The notes: generated by a model from the letters alone, not told the origin. Positions 43,793 to 53,017 are shown, counted from the stretch's first letter. The stretch is 64,000 bases of DNA from Streptomyces longwoodensis (GCF_001514125.1 NZ_KQ948549.1:595438-659437), one strand, 5' to 3'. A program made the numbers and translations.

Positions 43793-46630
43793 CTACGGCA
43801 GGGTCCACTTCTGGTGGGTGGCGGCGGTGCAGGTCCACAGGTGGACGGGGGTGCCGTCGTTCCAGGTGCTGCCGGATGCGTCCAGGCACTTGCCGGACTG
43901 GGGGTTGCGGACCGTGGTGTCGGACTGGGGCGTCCACTTCTGTGCGCCGGTGCCGTTGCACGTCCACAGCTGGATCCGGGTGCCGTCGGCGGTGCCGCCT
44001 CCGGAGACGTCCAGGCACTTGTCCAACGCCTTCAGGGTGCCGTCGCCGCCGAGCGTCCACTTCTGTGCCGCGGTGCCGTTGCACGTCCACAGCTGCACCT
44101 TGGTCCCGTCGGCGGTCTGCGCGCCGTCGACGTCGAGGCACTTGCCGTTCACCCCCTTCACCGCACCCGACCGCGGACCGTCGGCGGACGTGGTGAAGGA
44201 GAAGTCGTCGACGTCGAACAGCGAGCCGCTGCCGCCCTTGAAGACCAAGTGCAGCTTGGTCGTGCCGCTGGGCGGGGCGGTCAGGTCGGCCGACACGTCC
44301 TGGAAGGTCTCCCAGCCGCCGGTCACCGGTACGGTCGCCGTGCCGAGCAGGGGACCGGTCGGCGATCCGGCGCGTACCTCGATGGTCCCGCCGGCGCCCG
44401 CCGAGGCGACTCGGGCGGTGAACCGGGTCGCGTTGTCGAGGGCGTACGGGGCGAAGGCGATCCAGTCGCCGTTGTCGATGTAGCCGACGGTCCTGCCGCC
44501 GTGCGCGGGGCCGTGGGTGACGACCTGGACGCCTGAGGAGTCGCCGTAGTGCTCGGCCTGCCGGTGAGATGGCTGCGTGACGTGCTGGTCGTGGGTGGTG
44601 AGCGCGGGCTGGCCGTTGGCGCCCTGGTCGGTGTACTCGGCGTCGATGACGCCGAAGACATTGGCGTTGGGGTCGTGTTCGCCGTCCGCCAGGGTGTGCA
44701 GGGTGCCGGTGCAGCCGGTGGCGGAGGTCTGCGGGTGGCCGTGGCTGTCGTGGCCGACGATGAAGGTGACCTTCACCCTGGAGCAGTCGACCGTGCCGTC
44801 CTCGGGGTCGGTGACCGTCACCTGGAAGGGGATGGCGGCGCCGAAGTCGTAGATGCGTCCGTCGGCGGGCAGGCCGAGCCTGACCGTCGGGGCCGTGTTG
44901 CCGACGGTGAGGTGCACGGAGGCCGTCGCGGACCTGCCGGTGGGGTCCGTGACCCGCAGGGTGGCCGTGTACTGGCCGTTGGCGGTGTAGGTATGGGAGG
45001 GGTTGGCCGCGGTCGAGGTGACACCGTCGCCGAAGGCCCACGCGTAACCGAGGGCGCCCCCTTCGGGGTCCGCACTGCCGGCCGAGGAGAACGAGACGGT
45101 CAGGGGTGCCTTCCCCGAGGTGACGTCGGCCGTGGCCTGGGCGGTCGGCGCGAGTCCGCCGGAGACGTGTTCGATGCGGTACAAGGCTGAGTTCTCGTCG
45201 CCGTTGAAGTAGCCGGTGCCGTAGTCGAGGACGTACAGGGCGCCGTCCGGTCCGAAGGCCAGGTCCATCACCTGGGTGCCGCTCCAGGGGAAGGAGTTGA
45301 TGGCCTGCACGGCGCCGTCGCCGCCGGACTCGATCCGCTTGATCCAGCGGCGGCCGAACTCCCCGGCGAAGAAGTCGCCGTCGTACTCCTGCGGGAACTT
45401 CACCTCGGAGGCCGAGGCGGCGTCGTAGCGGTAGACCGGGCCGCCCATCGGGGACTCCGATCCGGAGCCGAACTCCGGTACAGATCCGCCGTCGTAGGGG
45501 ATCCAGGCGGGCCGCGCGGGGGGCAGGTCGGTCAGGCCGGTGTTGCGTGGCGAGGTGTTGCGCGGGGCCGTACAGCTGAACGCGGCTCCCGAAGCGCCGT
45601 CGGCGAAGTCGTGGTCGACGTAGGCGTCGTTGGCGCCGGTGCAGTACGGCCAGCCGTAGTTGCCCGCCGTGGTGATGCGGTTGAACTCCACCTGCCCGGC
45701 GGGGCCGCGGGTGGGGCTCGCGGTGCCGGAGTCCGGGCCGTAGTCGCCGAGGTAGACGATGCCCGTGGCCTTGTCGACGCTCATCCGGAACGGGTTTCGG
45801 AAACCCATCGCGTAGATCTCGGGACGGGTCTTCGCGGTGCCGGGTGGGAAGAGGTTGCCGTTCGGGATCGAGTAGGACCCGTCCGCTTCGACCTTGATGC
45901 GCAGCACCTTGCCCCGCAGGTCGTCGGTGTTGGCCGAGGAACGCTGCGCGTCGTAGGCGGGGTTGCGGGAGGCGCGTTCGTCGATCGGGGTGAAGCCGTC
46001 GGAGGCGAACGGGTTGGTGTCGTCGCCGGTGGACAGGTACAGGTTGCCCGCCGCGTCGAAGTCGATGTCGCCGCCCACGTGGCAGCAGATACCCCGGGAG
46101 GCGGGCACGTCGAGGATCTTCTTCTCGCTGGTCAGGTCCAAGGTGCCGTCGGTCCTCAGGACGAAGCGCGACAGCCGGTTGACACCGTCGAAGGCGGCGA
46201 AGTCGCCGGCGGTGCCGTCGGCCGGGGCGTCGCCGCCGGGGGTGCTGAGCACGGGCGCGTAGTAGAGGTAGACGTACCGGTTGGACGCGAAGGCGGGGTC
46301 CACGCCGACTCCTTGCAGGCCCTCCTCGTCGTGGCTGTAGACGTTCAGCTTGCCCGCGACGGTGGTGGTGCCCGCGGCGTCGGTGAGGCGGAGGGTGCCG
46401 TCCCGCGAGGTGTGCAGGACCGACCGGTCCGGCAGCACCGCGAGCGTCATGGGCTCACCCGTCTCGGCCACGCCCTTGGCCAGGGTGACCTGCTGGAACT
46501 CGGGGACGGCGGGGGCCAGGTCCCCGGTGACGGGCGGTGCGGGGGAAGCGGCGGCCGGGGGTAATGGCAGCAGACAGCCGAGGGCGCAGGCCACGGCGGT
46601 CAGCAGAAGGCGGAGCGGTCTCGTGCGCAC
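43793..46630 (-). CDS. secreted PQQ-type sugar dehydrogenase - PKD - CBM6 - ricin-lectin protein
   Basis: Protein of 945 residues from GTG 46630 (GGGAG upstream). Signal peptide 1-29. A soluble aldose dehydrogenase beta-propeller lies at about 45-470 (Gdh_B type: EEGLQGVGVDPAF, CCHVGGDIDFDAAGNLYLS, GNYGWPYC). A PKD domain lies at about 485-570 (YAWAFGDGVTSTAANPSHTY). A CBM6-like domain lies at about 660-805 (QAEHYGDSSGVQVV, GGRTVGYIDNGDW). The ricin lectin is at about 815-945. It may oxidise sugars outside the cell with PQQ. It pairs with the ThuA-DUF1080 enzyme, as in the 3-keto-sugar pathway. Confidence 0.9.
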   Translation of the reverse strand: MRTRPLRLLLTAVACALGCLLPLPPAAASPAPPVTGDLAPAVPEFQQVTLAKGVAETGEPMTLAVLPDRSVLHTSRDGTLRLTDAAGTTTVAGKLNVYSHDEEGLQGVGVDPAFASNRYVYLYYAPVLSTPGGDAPADGTAGDFAAFDGVNRLSRFVLRTDGTLDLTSEKKILDVPASRGICCHVGGDIDFDAAGNLYLSTGDDTNPFASDGFTPIDERASRNPAYDAQRSSANTDDLRGKVLRIKVEADGSYSIPNGNLFPPGTAKTRPEIYAMGFRNPFRMSVDKATGIVYLGDYGPDSGTASPTRGPAGQVEFNRITTAGNYGWPYCTGANDAYVDHDFADGASGAAFSCTAPRNTSPRNTGLTDLPPARPAWIPYDGGSVPEFGSGSESPMGGPVYRYDAASASEVKFPQEYDGDFFAGEFGRRWIKRIESGGDGAVQAINSFPWSGTQVMDLAFGPDGALYVLDYGTGYFNGDENSALYRIEHVSGGLAPTAQATADVTSGKAPLTVSFSSAGSADPEGGALGYAWAFGDGVTSTAANPSHTYTANGQYTATLRVTDPTGRSATASVHLTVGNTAPTVRLGLPADGRIYDFGAAIPFQVTVTDPEDGTVDCSRVKVTFIVGHDSHGHPQTSATGCTGTLHTLADGEHDPNANVFGVIDAEYTDQGANGQPALTTHDQHVTQPSHRQAEHYGDSSGVQVVTHGPAHGGRTVGYIDNGDWIAFAPYALDNATRFTARVASAGAGGTIEVRAGSPTGPLLGTATVPVTGGWETFQDVSADLTAPPSGTTKLHLVFKGGSGSLFDVDDFSFTTSADGPRSGAVKGVNGKCLDVDGAQTADGTKVQLWTCNGTAAQKWTLGGDGTLKALDKCLDVSGGGTADGTRIQLWTCNGTGAQKWTPQSDTTVRNPQSGKCLDASGSTWNDGTPVHLWTCTAATHQKWTLP
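43797..44180 (-). repeat. 384-bp direct repeat, copy 2 (lectin end of dehydrogenase gene)
   Basis: Second copy of the repeat at 42027. Both end at the same base (CCGCGGACCG), beyond which the sequences differ completely. Confidence 0.93.
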
Positions 46631-47007
46631 AGAGGTCTCCCGAAGTGGGGTGGGATGCCGACAGGCAGTGACGTCCAGGAGGTGCAGGTGCCTGTTCACC
46701 GGCGCGCGCCGTCGCGCCGTCAGGACCGGTCACGGTCTCATGACCGGTTCATTTCAAAGAAGCTAGCGAGCTTTGTCGCAGTCCGTAACCCGTTGCGCAC
46801 AAGATCTCGGTACTTCTTCCACGGCCGGGACAAAGGGGCGGCTCCGTCCGGGGCGAGGCGACTAAGGGTGCTGCGAGCGGCGCGGTGAAGTGGCGCGCGG
46901 CCGGGTCGTACCGGTCGGTGTCGTCCCGAGCGCGCGAGGGGCCGCCGTCGTGGTGACGGCGGCCCCTCGGGAGGGTCACGGCGAGCGCGGCGCTCGGTGA
47001 CGGCGGA
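46631..47007. promoter_or_regulatory. 377-bp gap with operator-like palindrome and terminator
   Basis: It lies before the dehydrogenase gene and after the exporter gene, both on the minus strand. Bases 46755-46775 are a 21-base near-palindrome with CAAAG arms around GCTAGC, about 125 bases before the dehydrogenase start. Further upstream is the hairpin at 46936. No gene is seen. Confidence 0.55.
46936..46968 (-). terminator. hairpin terminator downstream of the DHA2 exporter gene
   Basis: A 14-base perfect stem (GAGGGGCCGCCGTC) with a 5-base loop, 40 bases past the end of the exporter gene. Confidence 0.8.
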
Positions 47008-48513
47008 TCACATGTGGACGACCGGTGCCGCGTCCGCGTTCTGCCGGGGCACCCCGCGCCGGTAGAGCAGGAAGGTGATGACCGTGCCCGCGCCGAAGAG
47101 GACCGCGGACCACCAGAAGGCGGTCGTGTAGCTCTCGATCGTGGCCTGGGCCTGCACCTGCCTGCTCGGCGGGCGGTGGCCCGCCAGGTAGTCGGTGGCG
47201 GCGCTCGCGGCGAGCGTGTTCAGCAGGGCCGTGCCGATCGAGCCGCCCACCTGCTGCATGGCGTTGACGGTGGCCGAGGCGACGCCCGCGTCCTCGGCCG
47301 CGACCCCGCCGGTGGCCAGCTGCATGGCGGGCGGCATGACCAGGCCGAGGCCCACACCGATCACGATCACCTGGAGCAGCACCGCGCTCGGGTAGGAGGA
47401 GCCGAGATCGATGCCGGTCAGCCAGGCCATGCCCGCCGTGGCGATCGCGAAGCCCAGCGGGATGACCGCCTTCGGGCCGATCCGGGGCATCAGGACGGTG
47501 GTGCCGACCTGCGCGGCCACCATCAGCGCGCCGACCATGGGCAGGAAGGCGACGCCGGTCCTCGTCGGGCTGAAGCCGAGGTTGAGCTGGAGGTAGTAGG
47601 TCAGGAAGAGGAACACGCCGAACATGCCGGCGCCGGTCAGGAGCACCGCGATGAAGGAGGCGCCGCGGTCGCGGTCCAGCAGGATGCGCAGCGGCAGCAG
47701 CGGGTGCGCGGCCCGGGTCTGCCACCAGGCGAAGGCCGCCAGCAGCAGACCGCCCGCGACCAGGAAGCCCCAGGTCAGCGGCGAACCCCAGTCGTGGGTC
47801 TCGGCGTTGGAGAAGCCGTACACCACGGAGAACAGGCCCGCGGCGACCAGGACCGTGCCGGGCACGTCCAGCTTGGCGTCCGCCGCGTCCCGGTGGCTGC
47901 CCAGCAGCACCCAGCCGCCGACGAAGGCGACCACGGCGATGACGACGTTCACGTACAGGGTCCAGCGCCAGTCGAACGCGTCGGTCAGCACGCCGCCGAG
48001 CAGCAGGCCGATCGCGCCGCCGGCGCCGGCGATGGCGCCGTACACGCTGAACGCGCGGGCCCGCTCACGGGCGTCGGTGAAGGTGGTGTTGAGCAGCGAC
48101 AGTGCGGCCGGCGCGAGCAGCGCGCCGAAGGCGCCCTGCAGCGCGCGGGCGACGACCAGCATGGTGAAGCCGTTCGCGGCGCCGCCGAGCGCGGAGGCCG
48201 CGGCGAAGCCGACGATGCCGACGAGGAAGGCGGGCTTGCGGCCGAACAGGTCGGCGATGCGTCCGCCGAGGAGCAGCAGCGAGGCGAACGCCAGCGCGTA
48301 GGCGGTCACGATCCACTGCCGGTTGCCGTCGGAGAAGCCGAGGTCGGCCTGGGCGGACGGCAGGGCGATGTTCACGATGGTGGCGTCGAGGACCACCATC
48401 AGCTGGGCGACGGCGATGACCGCGAGGATCCACCAGCGGTGGGCCGGGGCCTCGGCGGGGGCGTTCGCGAGGGCCCCCGTGGGGGTGCCGTCGCCGACAG
48501 TCTTCTGGGGCAT
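47008..48513 (-). CDS. MFS transporter, DHA2 (14-helix, EmrB/QacA) drug exporter
   Basis: Protein of 501 residues from ATG 48513 (CCGGAGTGG upstream). It has 14 predicted hydrophobic helices, motif A GGRIADLFGRKPAFLVG, and the DHA2 signature LDATIVNIALPSAQADLGF in helix 1. VARALQGAFGALLAPAALSLLNTTFTDARER is motif B/C. It pumps hydrophobic drugs out using protons; the specific substrate is unknown. Two palindromes lie in its promoter (48550-48608), but no regulator gene is adjacent. Confidence 0.95.
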   Translation of the reverse strand: MPQKTVGDGTPTGALANAPAEAPAHRWWILAVIAVAQLMVVLDATIVNIALPSAQADLGFSDGNRQWIVTAYALAFASLLLLGGRIADLFGRKPAFLVGIVGFAAASALGGAANGFTMLVVARALQGAFGALLAPAALSLLNTTFTDARERARAFSVYGAIAGAGGAIGLLLGGVLTDAFDWRWTLYVNVVIAVVAFVGGWVLLGSHRDAADAKLDVPGTVLVAAGLFSVVYGFSNAETHDWGSPLTWGFLVAGGLLLAAFAWWQTRAAHPLLPLRILLDRDRGASFIAVLLTGAGMFGVFLFLTYYLQLNLGFSPTRTGVAFLPMVGALMVAAQVGTTVLMPRIGPKAVIPLGFAIATAGMAWLTGIDLGSSYPSAVLLQVIVIGVGLGLVMPPAMQLATGGVAAEDAGVASATVNAMQQVGGSIGTALLNTLAASAATDYLAGHRPPSRQVQAQATIESYTTAFWWSAVLFGAGTVITFLLYRRGVPRQNADAAPVVHM

Positions 48514-48549
48514 GGGAGACCACTCCGGGAAGCTCGCGTGGACGCGTAA

Positions 48550-48608
48550 ACGAAACCGTTTCGTACAGATCGAGGCTAGAGCAGTTTCAGCGAAACGGCA
48601 ACGTTTCG
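48550..48608. promoter_or_regulatory. tandem palindromic operators upstream of the exporter
   Basis: Bases 48550-48564 are the perfect palindrome ACGAAACCGTTTCGT. Bases 48591-48608 are CGAAACG-GCAA-CGTTTCG. They share the half-site CGAAAC/GTTTCG and differ in spacing. This fits TetR-type repression of the exporter, with the palindromes lying 37 and 78 bases before its start. Confidence 0.75.
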
Positions 48609-48739
48609 TTTCGTCCGGGGCCCGCCGCACAAGGGTGCGCGTCTGCTCCTCGGCGGAGCGGGCATACGGCGGTGTGCCGGGGGAGGAGGACAGCCACCGG
48701 CGAAGGTGTCGCCAAGCGCTGAGCCGAGAGAGGTACTTG

Positions 48740-50497
48740 ATGTCGACTGCCGTGCCGGAGAGACCCGTCGGGCCCAAGAGACCGGTCGAGCTCACCGCCG
48801 AACCGCCGGGCGCCGGACGGGGCGCAGGACGCGGAGCCGTCTCCCCGAGCCGTCCGGCGATGCCGCGCGGCATCGGCTGGTCCGTGCGGTGGATCGCGGC
48901 GCTGACCGTCTGTCAGGCCACCCTCATGGTCGGCCTCGGGCTGCTGATCACCGGCCCGGCCCGCCACCTGTGGCCGCTCACGGCCGAGGACGGCGTGAAC
49001 GAGGCCTTCGTGCGCCTGCGCACCGGCACGCTCACCACCCTGTCCTCGGTCGCCTCGCAGGGAGGCAACACCGGGACGGTCATCGGCGTCACCCTGGCGA
49101 GCTGCCTGGCGCTGGTGCTGCTACCGCGGCTGCCGATGTGGCGGCAGGCCGTCTTCCTCGCCGTCGCCGTCAGCCTGCAGTCGCTGGTCTTCCTGGTCAT
49201 CACCGTCGCGGTCGAGCGGCACCGCCCCGAGGTGCACCGCCTCGACGGCTCCCTGCCCACCTCCAGCTACACGTCCGGGCACACCGGGGCGGCCACCGCC
49301 CTCTACGGCGGCCTGGCGCTGCTGGCGCTGTCGCGGCTGCGCGGCCCCTGGCGGACCGTGGTGGCCTGCCTGCTCTGCGTCCTGCCCCTCCTCGTGGGCC
49401 TCGCCCGCCTCTACCGGGGCATGCACCACCCCACCGACGTCATGGGAGGCCTCGTCAACGGAACCCTGTCGCTGCTGATCGCACGGCGCGCACTGCTCGC
49501 GGACGGCGCGGTCGCCGCTCCCCCCGCGCCCGCGTCCACGCCCACGGCCGGCCCGGCCCGGCCCGTGGCCCCCGGCCGCACCGCCGTGGTCTTCAACCCC
49601 ACGGTCACCGACGAGGCCGGCCGCGACGCCCTGCGCCGCGTCCTGGAACACCACGGCCACACCGCACCGGTCTTCGTCGAGACGACCGCCGAGGACCCCG
49701 GAGGTGGCCAGACGGCCCGCGCGGTCCGCGACGGGGCGGCCCTGGTCGTGGTCTGCGGCGGCGACGGCACCCTCCGCGCGGCCGCCGCATCCCTCGCGGG
49801 CACCGACGTACCGCTCGCCCTGGTGCCCTGCGGGACCGGCAACCTCCTGGCGCGCAACCTCGGCCTGCCGCTCGCACCGGCCGACGCCCTCGACGCCGCA
49901 CTGCGCGGCACCCCCCACCGCATCGACCTCGGCCGCATCGAGGGCGACGGCCTGCCCTCCACGTACTTCGCCGCCATGGCCGGCGCCGGCCTCGACGCCG
50001 CGACGATGCGGCGGGCCAACGCCAACGACCGCGCCAAGGCCGTCTTCGGCTGGCCCACCTACGTGCTCGCCGTCCTGCGCGAACTGCGCACCCCGCGCAC
50101 GGGATTGAGCGTCCGCCTCGACGGCGCGCCCGCCCTGCGCCGCACGGCCCGCATGGTGCTGGTCGGCAACATCGGCACCGTCCAGGGCGGAGTGACCCTG
50201 CTGCCCGAAGCCCGGGCCGACGACGGACGCCTGGACCTGCTGGTCCTGGACCCCCGCGGCATCGGCGGCTGGCTGTCCGCGCTGTGGACGCTGCTGCGCG
50301 GCGGCACGACCGCGGCACGGGAGGGGAGTGAGGGCGGCGCACCGGTGGAGTTCTTCACCTTCCGCCGCGCGGACATCACCTTCGACACCGAGCTGCCCCG
50401 CGAGCTGGACGGCGACCCGGTGACCGCCGGCCGGCACCTGACCGCCGAGGTCGCGCCGGGCGCCCTGACCGTGCTGCTGCCGACACGGGAGCAGTGA
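48740..50497 (+). CDS. fused PAP2 phosphatase - diacylglycerol-kinase-like protein
   Basis: Protein of 585 residues from ATG 48740 (AGAGAGG upstream). The N-terminal half (about 50-250) has six helices and PAP2 motifs: ERHRPEVHR (KxxxxxxRP-like), TSGHTG (PSGH equivalent, with Thr) and RLYRGMHHPTDVMGG. The C-terminal half (about 275-585) is a DAGK/lipid-kinase catalytic domain: TAVVFNP, VVVCGGDGTLRAAA, PCGTGNLLARNLGLPL. It may phosphorylate and dephosphorylate membrane lipids. It is first of three membrane genes separated by single bases. Confidence 0.93.
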   Translation: MSTAVPERPVGPKRPVELTAEPPGAGRGAGRGAVSPSRPAMPRGIGWSVRWIAALTVCQATLMVGLGLLITGPARHLWPLTAEDGVNEAFVRLRTGTLTTLSSVASQGGNTGTVIGVTLASCLALVLLPRLPMWRQAVFLAVAVSLQSLVFLVITVAVERHRPEVHRLDGSLPTSSYTSGHTGAATALYGGLALLALSRLRGPWRTVVACLLCVLPLLVGLARLYRGMHHPTDVMGGLVNGTLSLLIARRALLADGAVAAPPAPASTPTAGPARPVAPGRTAVVFNPTVTDEAGRDALRRVLEHHGHTAPVFVETTAEDPGGGQTARAVRDGAALVVVCGGDGTLRAAAASLAGTDVPLALVPCGTGNLLARNLGLPLAPADALDAALRGTPHRIDLGRIEGDGLPSTYFAAMAGAGLDAATMRRANANDRAKAVFGWPTYVLAVLRELRTPRTGLSVRLDGAPALRRTARMVLVGNIGTVQGGVTLLPEARADDGRLDLLVLDPRGIGGWLSALWTLLRGGTTAAREGSEGGAPVEFFTFRRADITFDTELPRELDGDPVTAGRHLTAEVAPGALTVLLPTREQ

Positions 50498-50498
50498 G

Positions 50499-51452
50499 AT
50501 GGGCACCGCGACGAAAGTCCCCGAGACGCGGGACATGGACGGCGAGGAACTGTCCGGCGACGAGGCGTGGGCGTCCTTGCGCCGCTACGGCGGCTGGTCC
50601 CTGCTGCGGGACGCCTTCCTCCGCTTCCGCTACGCCGACGGCTTCACGCATTCGCGCGCGCTCGCCCTGCAGACGGTGCTGTCCGTCATCCCGCTGGCCA
50701 TCGCCTTCGTCGGCCTGTCGACGACCCTGCACACCGAGAACATCGGCAGACTGGCCGAACTGACCATCCACCGCCTCGCCCAGGGCCCGAGCGCCCAGGT
50801 GGTCGACGACGCCCTCGACCGCAGCCAGCGCACGGCGGGCGACGGCGCCGCCCTCGCCCTCTGGTTCGGCGCCGCCTTCTCCCTCGTCAACGTCACCACC
50901 GCCATGTGCCAGATCGAGCGGGGCGCCAACCGCCTCTACGGCAACGAACGCGACCGCCCCTTCCACCTCAAGTACCTGCGCGGCCTGCTGATGTCCGTCG
51001 GCGCCGGGTTCCCGCTCGGCCTCGGCTTCATCGCGATGATCGCCGGCGACGACCTCGCCTCGGCGGCGGTGGACGTCTACCACCTGCACGACAGCACCCG
51101 GGCCGCCTGGGACCTGCTGCGCTGGCCCTTCGGGCTGCTGCTCGCGCTCCTGTCCGCCAGCGTCATCTTCCGCCGCGCTCCGCGCCGCAAGCAGCCCGGC
51201 TACACCTGGCTCGCCTTCGGCGCGGCCGTCTACCTGGTGCTGTGGATGACTCTGACCTGGCTGCTCAGCCTCTACCTCGACCTCAGCGGCTCGTTCGACA
51301 CCGTCTACGGCCCCCTGAGCGCCTTCATGTCCCTGCTGCTGTGGGCCTACCTGACATCCGTCGCCCTGTTCCTCGGGCTGGCCTTCGCCGCGCAGCTGGA
51401 GGCGGCGAGCGGCCGCCGTCCCGGCCCGATCCAAGCCGATCCCGGAGTCTGA
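50499..51452 (+). CDS. YihY/BrkB-family membrane protein
   Basis: Protein of 317 residues, one base after the DAGK gene. It has six hydrophobic segments (about 65-85, 115-135, 165-190, 205-225, 240-265 and 280-300). The pattern SRALALQTVLSVIPLAIAFVGLS and FGAAFSLVNVTTAMCQIERGANRLYG follows the YihY/BrkB (formerly RNase BN) family. Its role is uncertain; envelope lipid or small-molecule traffic is suggested by the neighbours. Confidence 0.9.
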   Translation: MGTATKVPETRDMDGEELSGDEAWASLRRYGGWSLLRDAFLRFRYADGFTHSRALALQTVLSVIPLAIAFVGLSTTLHTENIGRLAELTIHRLAQGPSAQVVDDALDRSQRTAGDGAALALWFGAAFSLVNVTTAMCQIERGANRLYGNERDRPFHLKYLRGLLMSVGAGFPLGLGFIAMIAGDDLASAAVDVYHLHDSTRAAWDLLRWPFGLLLALLSASVIFRRAPRRKQPGYTWLAFGAAVYLVLWMTLTWLLSLYLDLSGSFDTVYGPLSAFMSLLLWAYLTSVALFLGLAFAAQLEAASGRRPGPIQADPGV

Positions 51453-51453
51453 C

Positions 51454-52254
51454 ATGCACGACCTGACCGCCCTGCGGCTCCTCCGCGACCGCCGAGCACG
51501 CCGTGAACGCCGCCGGCAGGCCGACCGCAGGTTCAGCGCGCGGCTGCTGGCCGCCGCCGGCGTCGCCGCCGCGGCCGCGGTCGCCTTCGGACTGCTCCTG
51601 ACCCTGATCGAGGGCCAGTGGCGGCCCCTGTCGCACCTCGACGCCTCCGCTGCGCAGGACCTGCACCGGTACGCCATGCGCCACGGGGAGTGGACGGCCG
51701 TGCTGCGCCTGCTCTCCGACCGGATCTGGGACCCCGTGACGCTGCGCGCGGCCGTCGCGCTGCTGACCGCGTGGCTGCTCTACCGCCGCGCCTGGCGCCT
51801 GGCGGCCTGGGCGGCGGTCACCGCCGTGGCCGGCGGGCTGGTCGGACTGCTCGTCAAGTCCGTGGTGGGCCGGGCCAGGCCTGTGCTCCAGGACCCGGTG
51901 GCGCACGCCCCGGGCTACTCCTTCCCGTCCGGCCACGCGATGACGGCGACCACCTCCTTCGCCGTCTTCATGCTGGTCCTGGCACCCCTGCTGCCGCGGG
52001 CCTGGCGCACCGCGGGCTGGTGCGTCGCCGTGCTCTGCGTCCTCGGTACCGGCTTCACCCGGGTCGCGCTCGGCGTGCACTGGTTCAGCGACGTCCTGGG
52101 CGGCTGGCTGCTGGGCCTGACCGTCACCGCCCTGACCGCATGGGCCTTCGAGGCCTGGCGCGTCGACGTAGGACGGGGCCGTACCCCGGTGAGCGACGGC
52201 TTGGAGCCGGAACTCACCGGAGCCACGCCGGAACCCCGTCCCCGGACCCGCTGA
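51454..52254 (+). CDS. PAP2-family membrane phosphatase
   Basis: Protein of 266 residues, one base after the BrkB gene. Five or six helices follow an Arg-rich N-terminus. PAP2 motifs are complete: KSVVGRARP, YSFPSGHAMTATTS, and RVALGVHWFSDVLGGWL. It probably dephosphorylates undecaprenyl- or phosphatidyl-phosphate at the outer membrane face. Third gene of the operon, so two PAP2 domains are made together with one lipid kinase. Confidence 0.94.
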   Translation: MHDLTALRLLRDRRARRERRRQADRRFSARLLAAAGVAAAAAVAFGLLLTLIEGQWRPLSHLDASAAQDLHRYAMRHGEWTAVLRLLSDRIWDPVTLRAAVALLTAWLLYRRAWRLAAWAAVTAVAGGLVGLLVKSVVGRARPVLQDPVAHAPGYSFPSGHAMTATTSFAVFMLVLAPLLPRAWRTAGWCVAVLCVLGTGFTRVALGVHWFSDVLGGWLLGLTVTALTAWAFEAWRVDVGRGRTPVSDGLEPELTGATPEPRPRTR

Positions 52255-52279
52255 GAGTGTGGTTGACGGCGGCCTCGGC

Positions 52280-53017
52280 TCAGGCGCGGGTGTACCCGCC
52301 GTCGGCGAAGAGCTCGGCGCCGGTGACGAACGACGAGGCGTCCGAGGCCAGGAAGAGGGCGGCCTCGGCGATCTCTCCGGCGTCGGCCAGCCGCCCCAGG
52401 GGCACCACGGCCTCGGCGAACCGGTCGGCGTCCGGCCCCGCGGCGCGCAGCAAGGCGGGGGTCCGCGTGGGTCCCGGGCTGAGGACGTTGACCCGGAAGC
52501 GGCGCTCCCGTGACTGCCGGGCCCAGTTGTGCACGAGGTTGCTCAGCGCCGCCTTCGAGGCGCTGTAGACCTCGAGCTGTTCGTTGGGCCGCACGCTGTT
52601 GCTGGAGCCGATGACGAGGACGGAGGCGTTCTCGGCGAGCAGCGGGAGCGCCTTCTGCACGGTGAACAGGGGGCCCTTGACGTTCACGGCGAGTGTCAGG
52701 TCGACGTTCTCCTCCGTGTGGGCGCCGAGGGTGGCGTCCGCGACGATCCCCGCGTTGGCCACCAGCACGTCGATCCGTCCGGCCTCCTCCCGGACGCGTG
52801 CGTACAGCGCGTCCAGGTCGGCCAGGACCGAGACGTCGGAGCGTACGCCGGTGGCCGCGGGTCCCAGCTCCCCGACCGCCGCGTCCAGGCGGCCGGCGTC
52901 CCGGCCGGTCACGAAGACCCGGGCGCCCTCCCGGACGAAGCGGTGGGCGATGGCCAGCCCGATGCCGCTGGTCCCTCCCGTGATCACGGCCACCTTCTCC
53001 TGCAGCACGCCTGCCAT
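52280..53017 (-). CDS. short-chain dehydrogenase/reductase
   Basis: Classical SDR of 245 residues from ATG 53017. It has TGGTSGIGLAIAHRF, NAG motif VANAG, Ser in VIGSSNS, and active-site YSASKAAL. LSPGPTRTP follows. NADPH preference is likely from the Arg in VTGRDAGRL. It is divergent from a TetR gene with a shared operator, a common detoxification arrangement. The substrate is unknown. Confidence 0.94.
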   Translation of the reverse strand: MAGVLQEKVAVITGGTSGIGLAIAHRFVREGARVFVTGRDAGRLDAAVGELGPAATGVRSDVSVLADLDALYARVREEAGRIDVLVANAGIVADATLGAHTEENVDLTLAVNVKGPLFTVQKALPLLAENASVLVIGSSNSVRPNEQLEVYSASKAALSNLVHNWARQSRERRFRVNVLSPGPTRTPALLRAAGPDADRFAEAVVPLGRLADAGEIAEAALFLASDASSFVTGAELFADGGYTRA

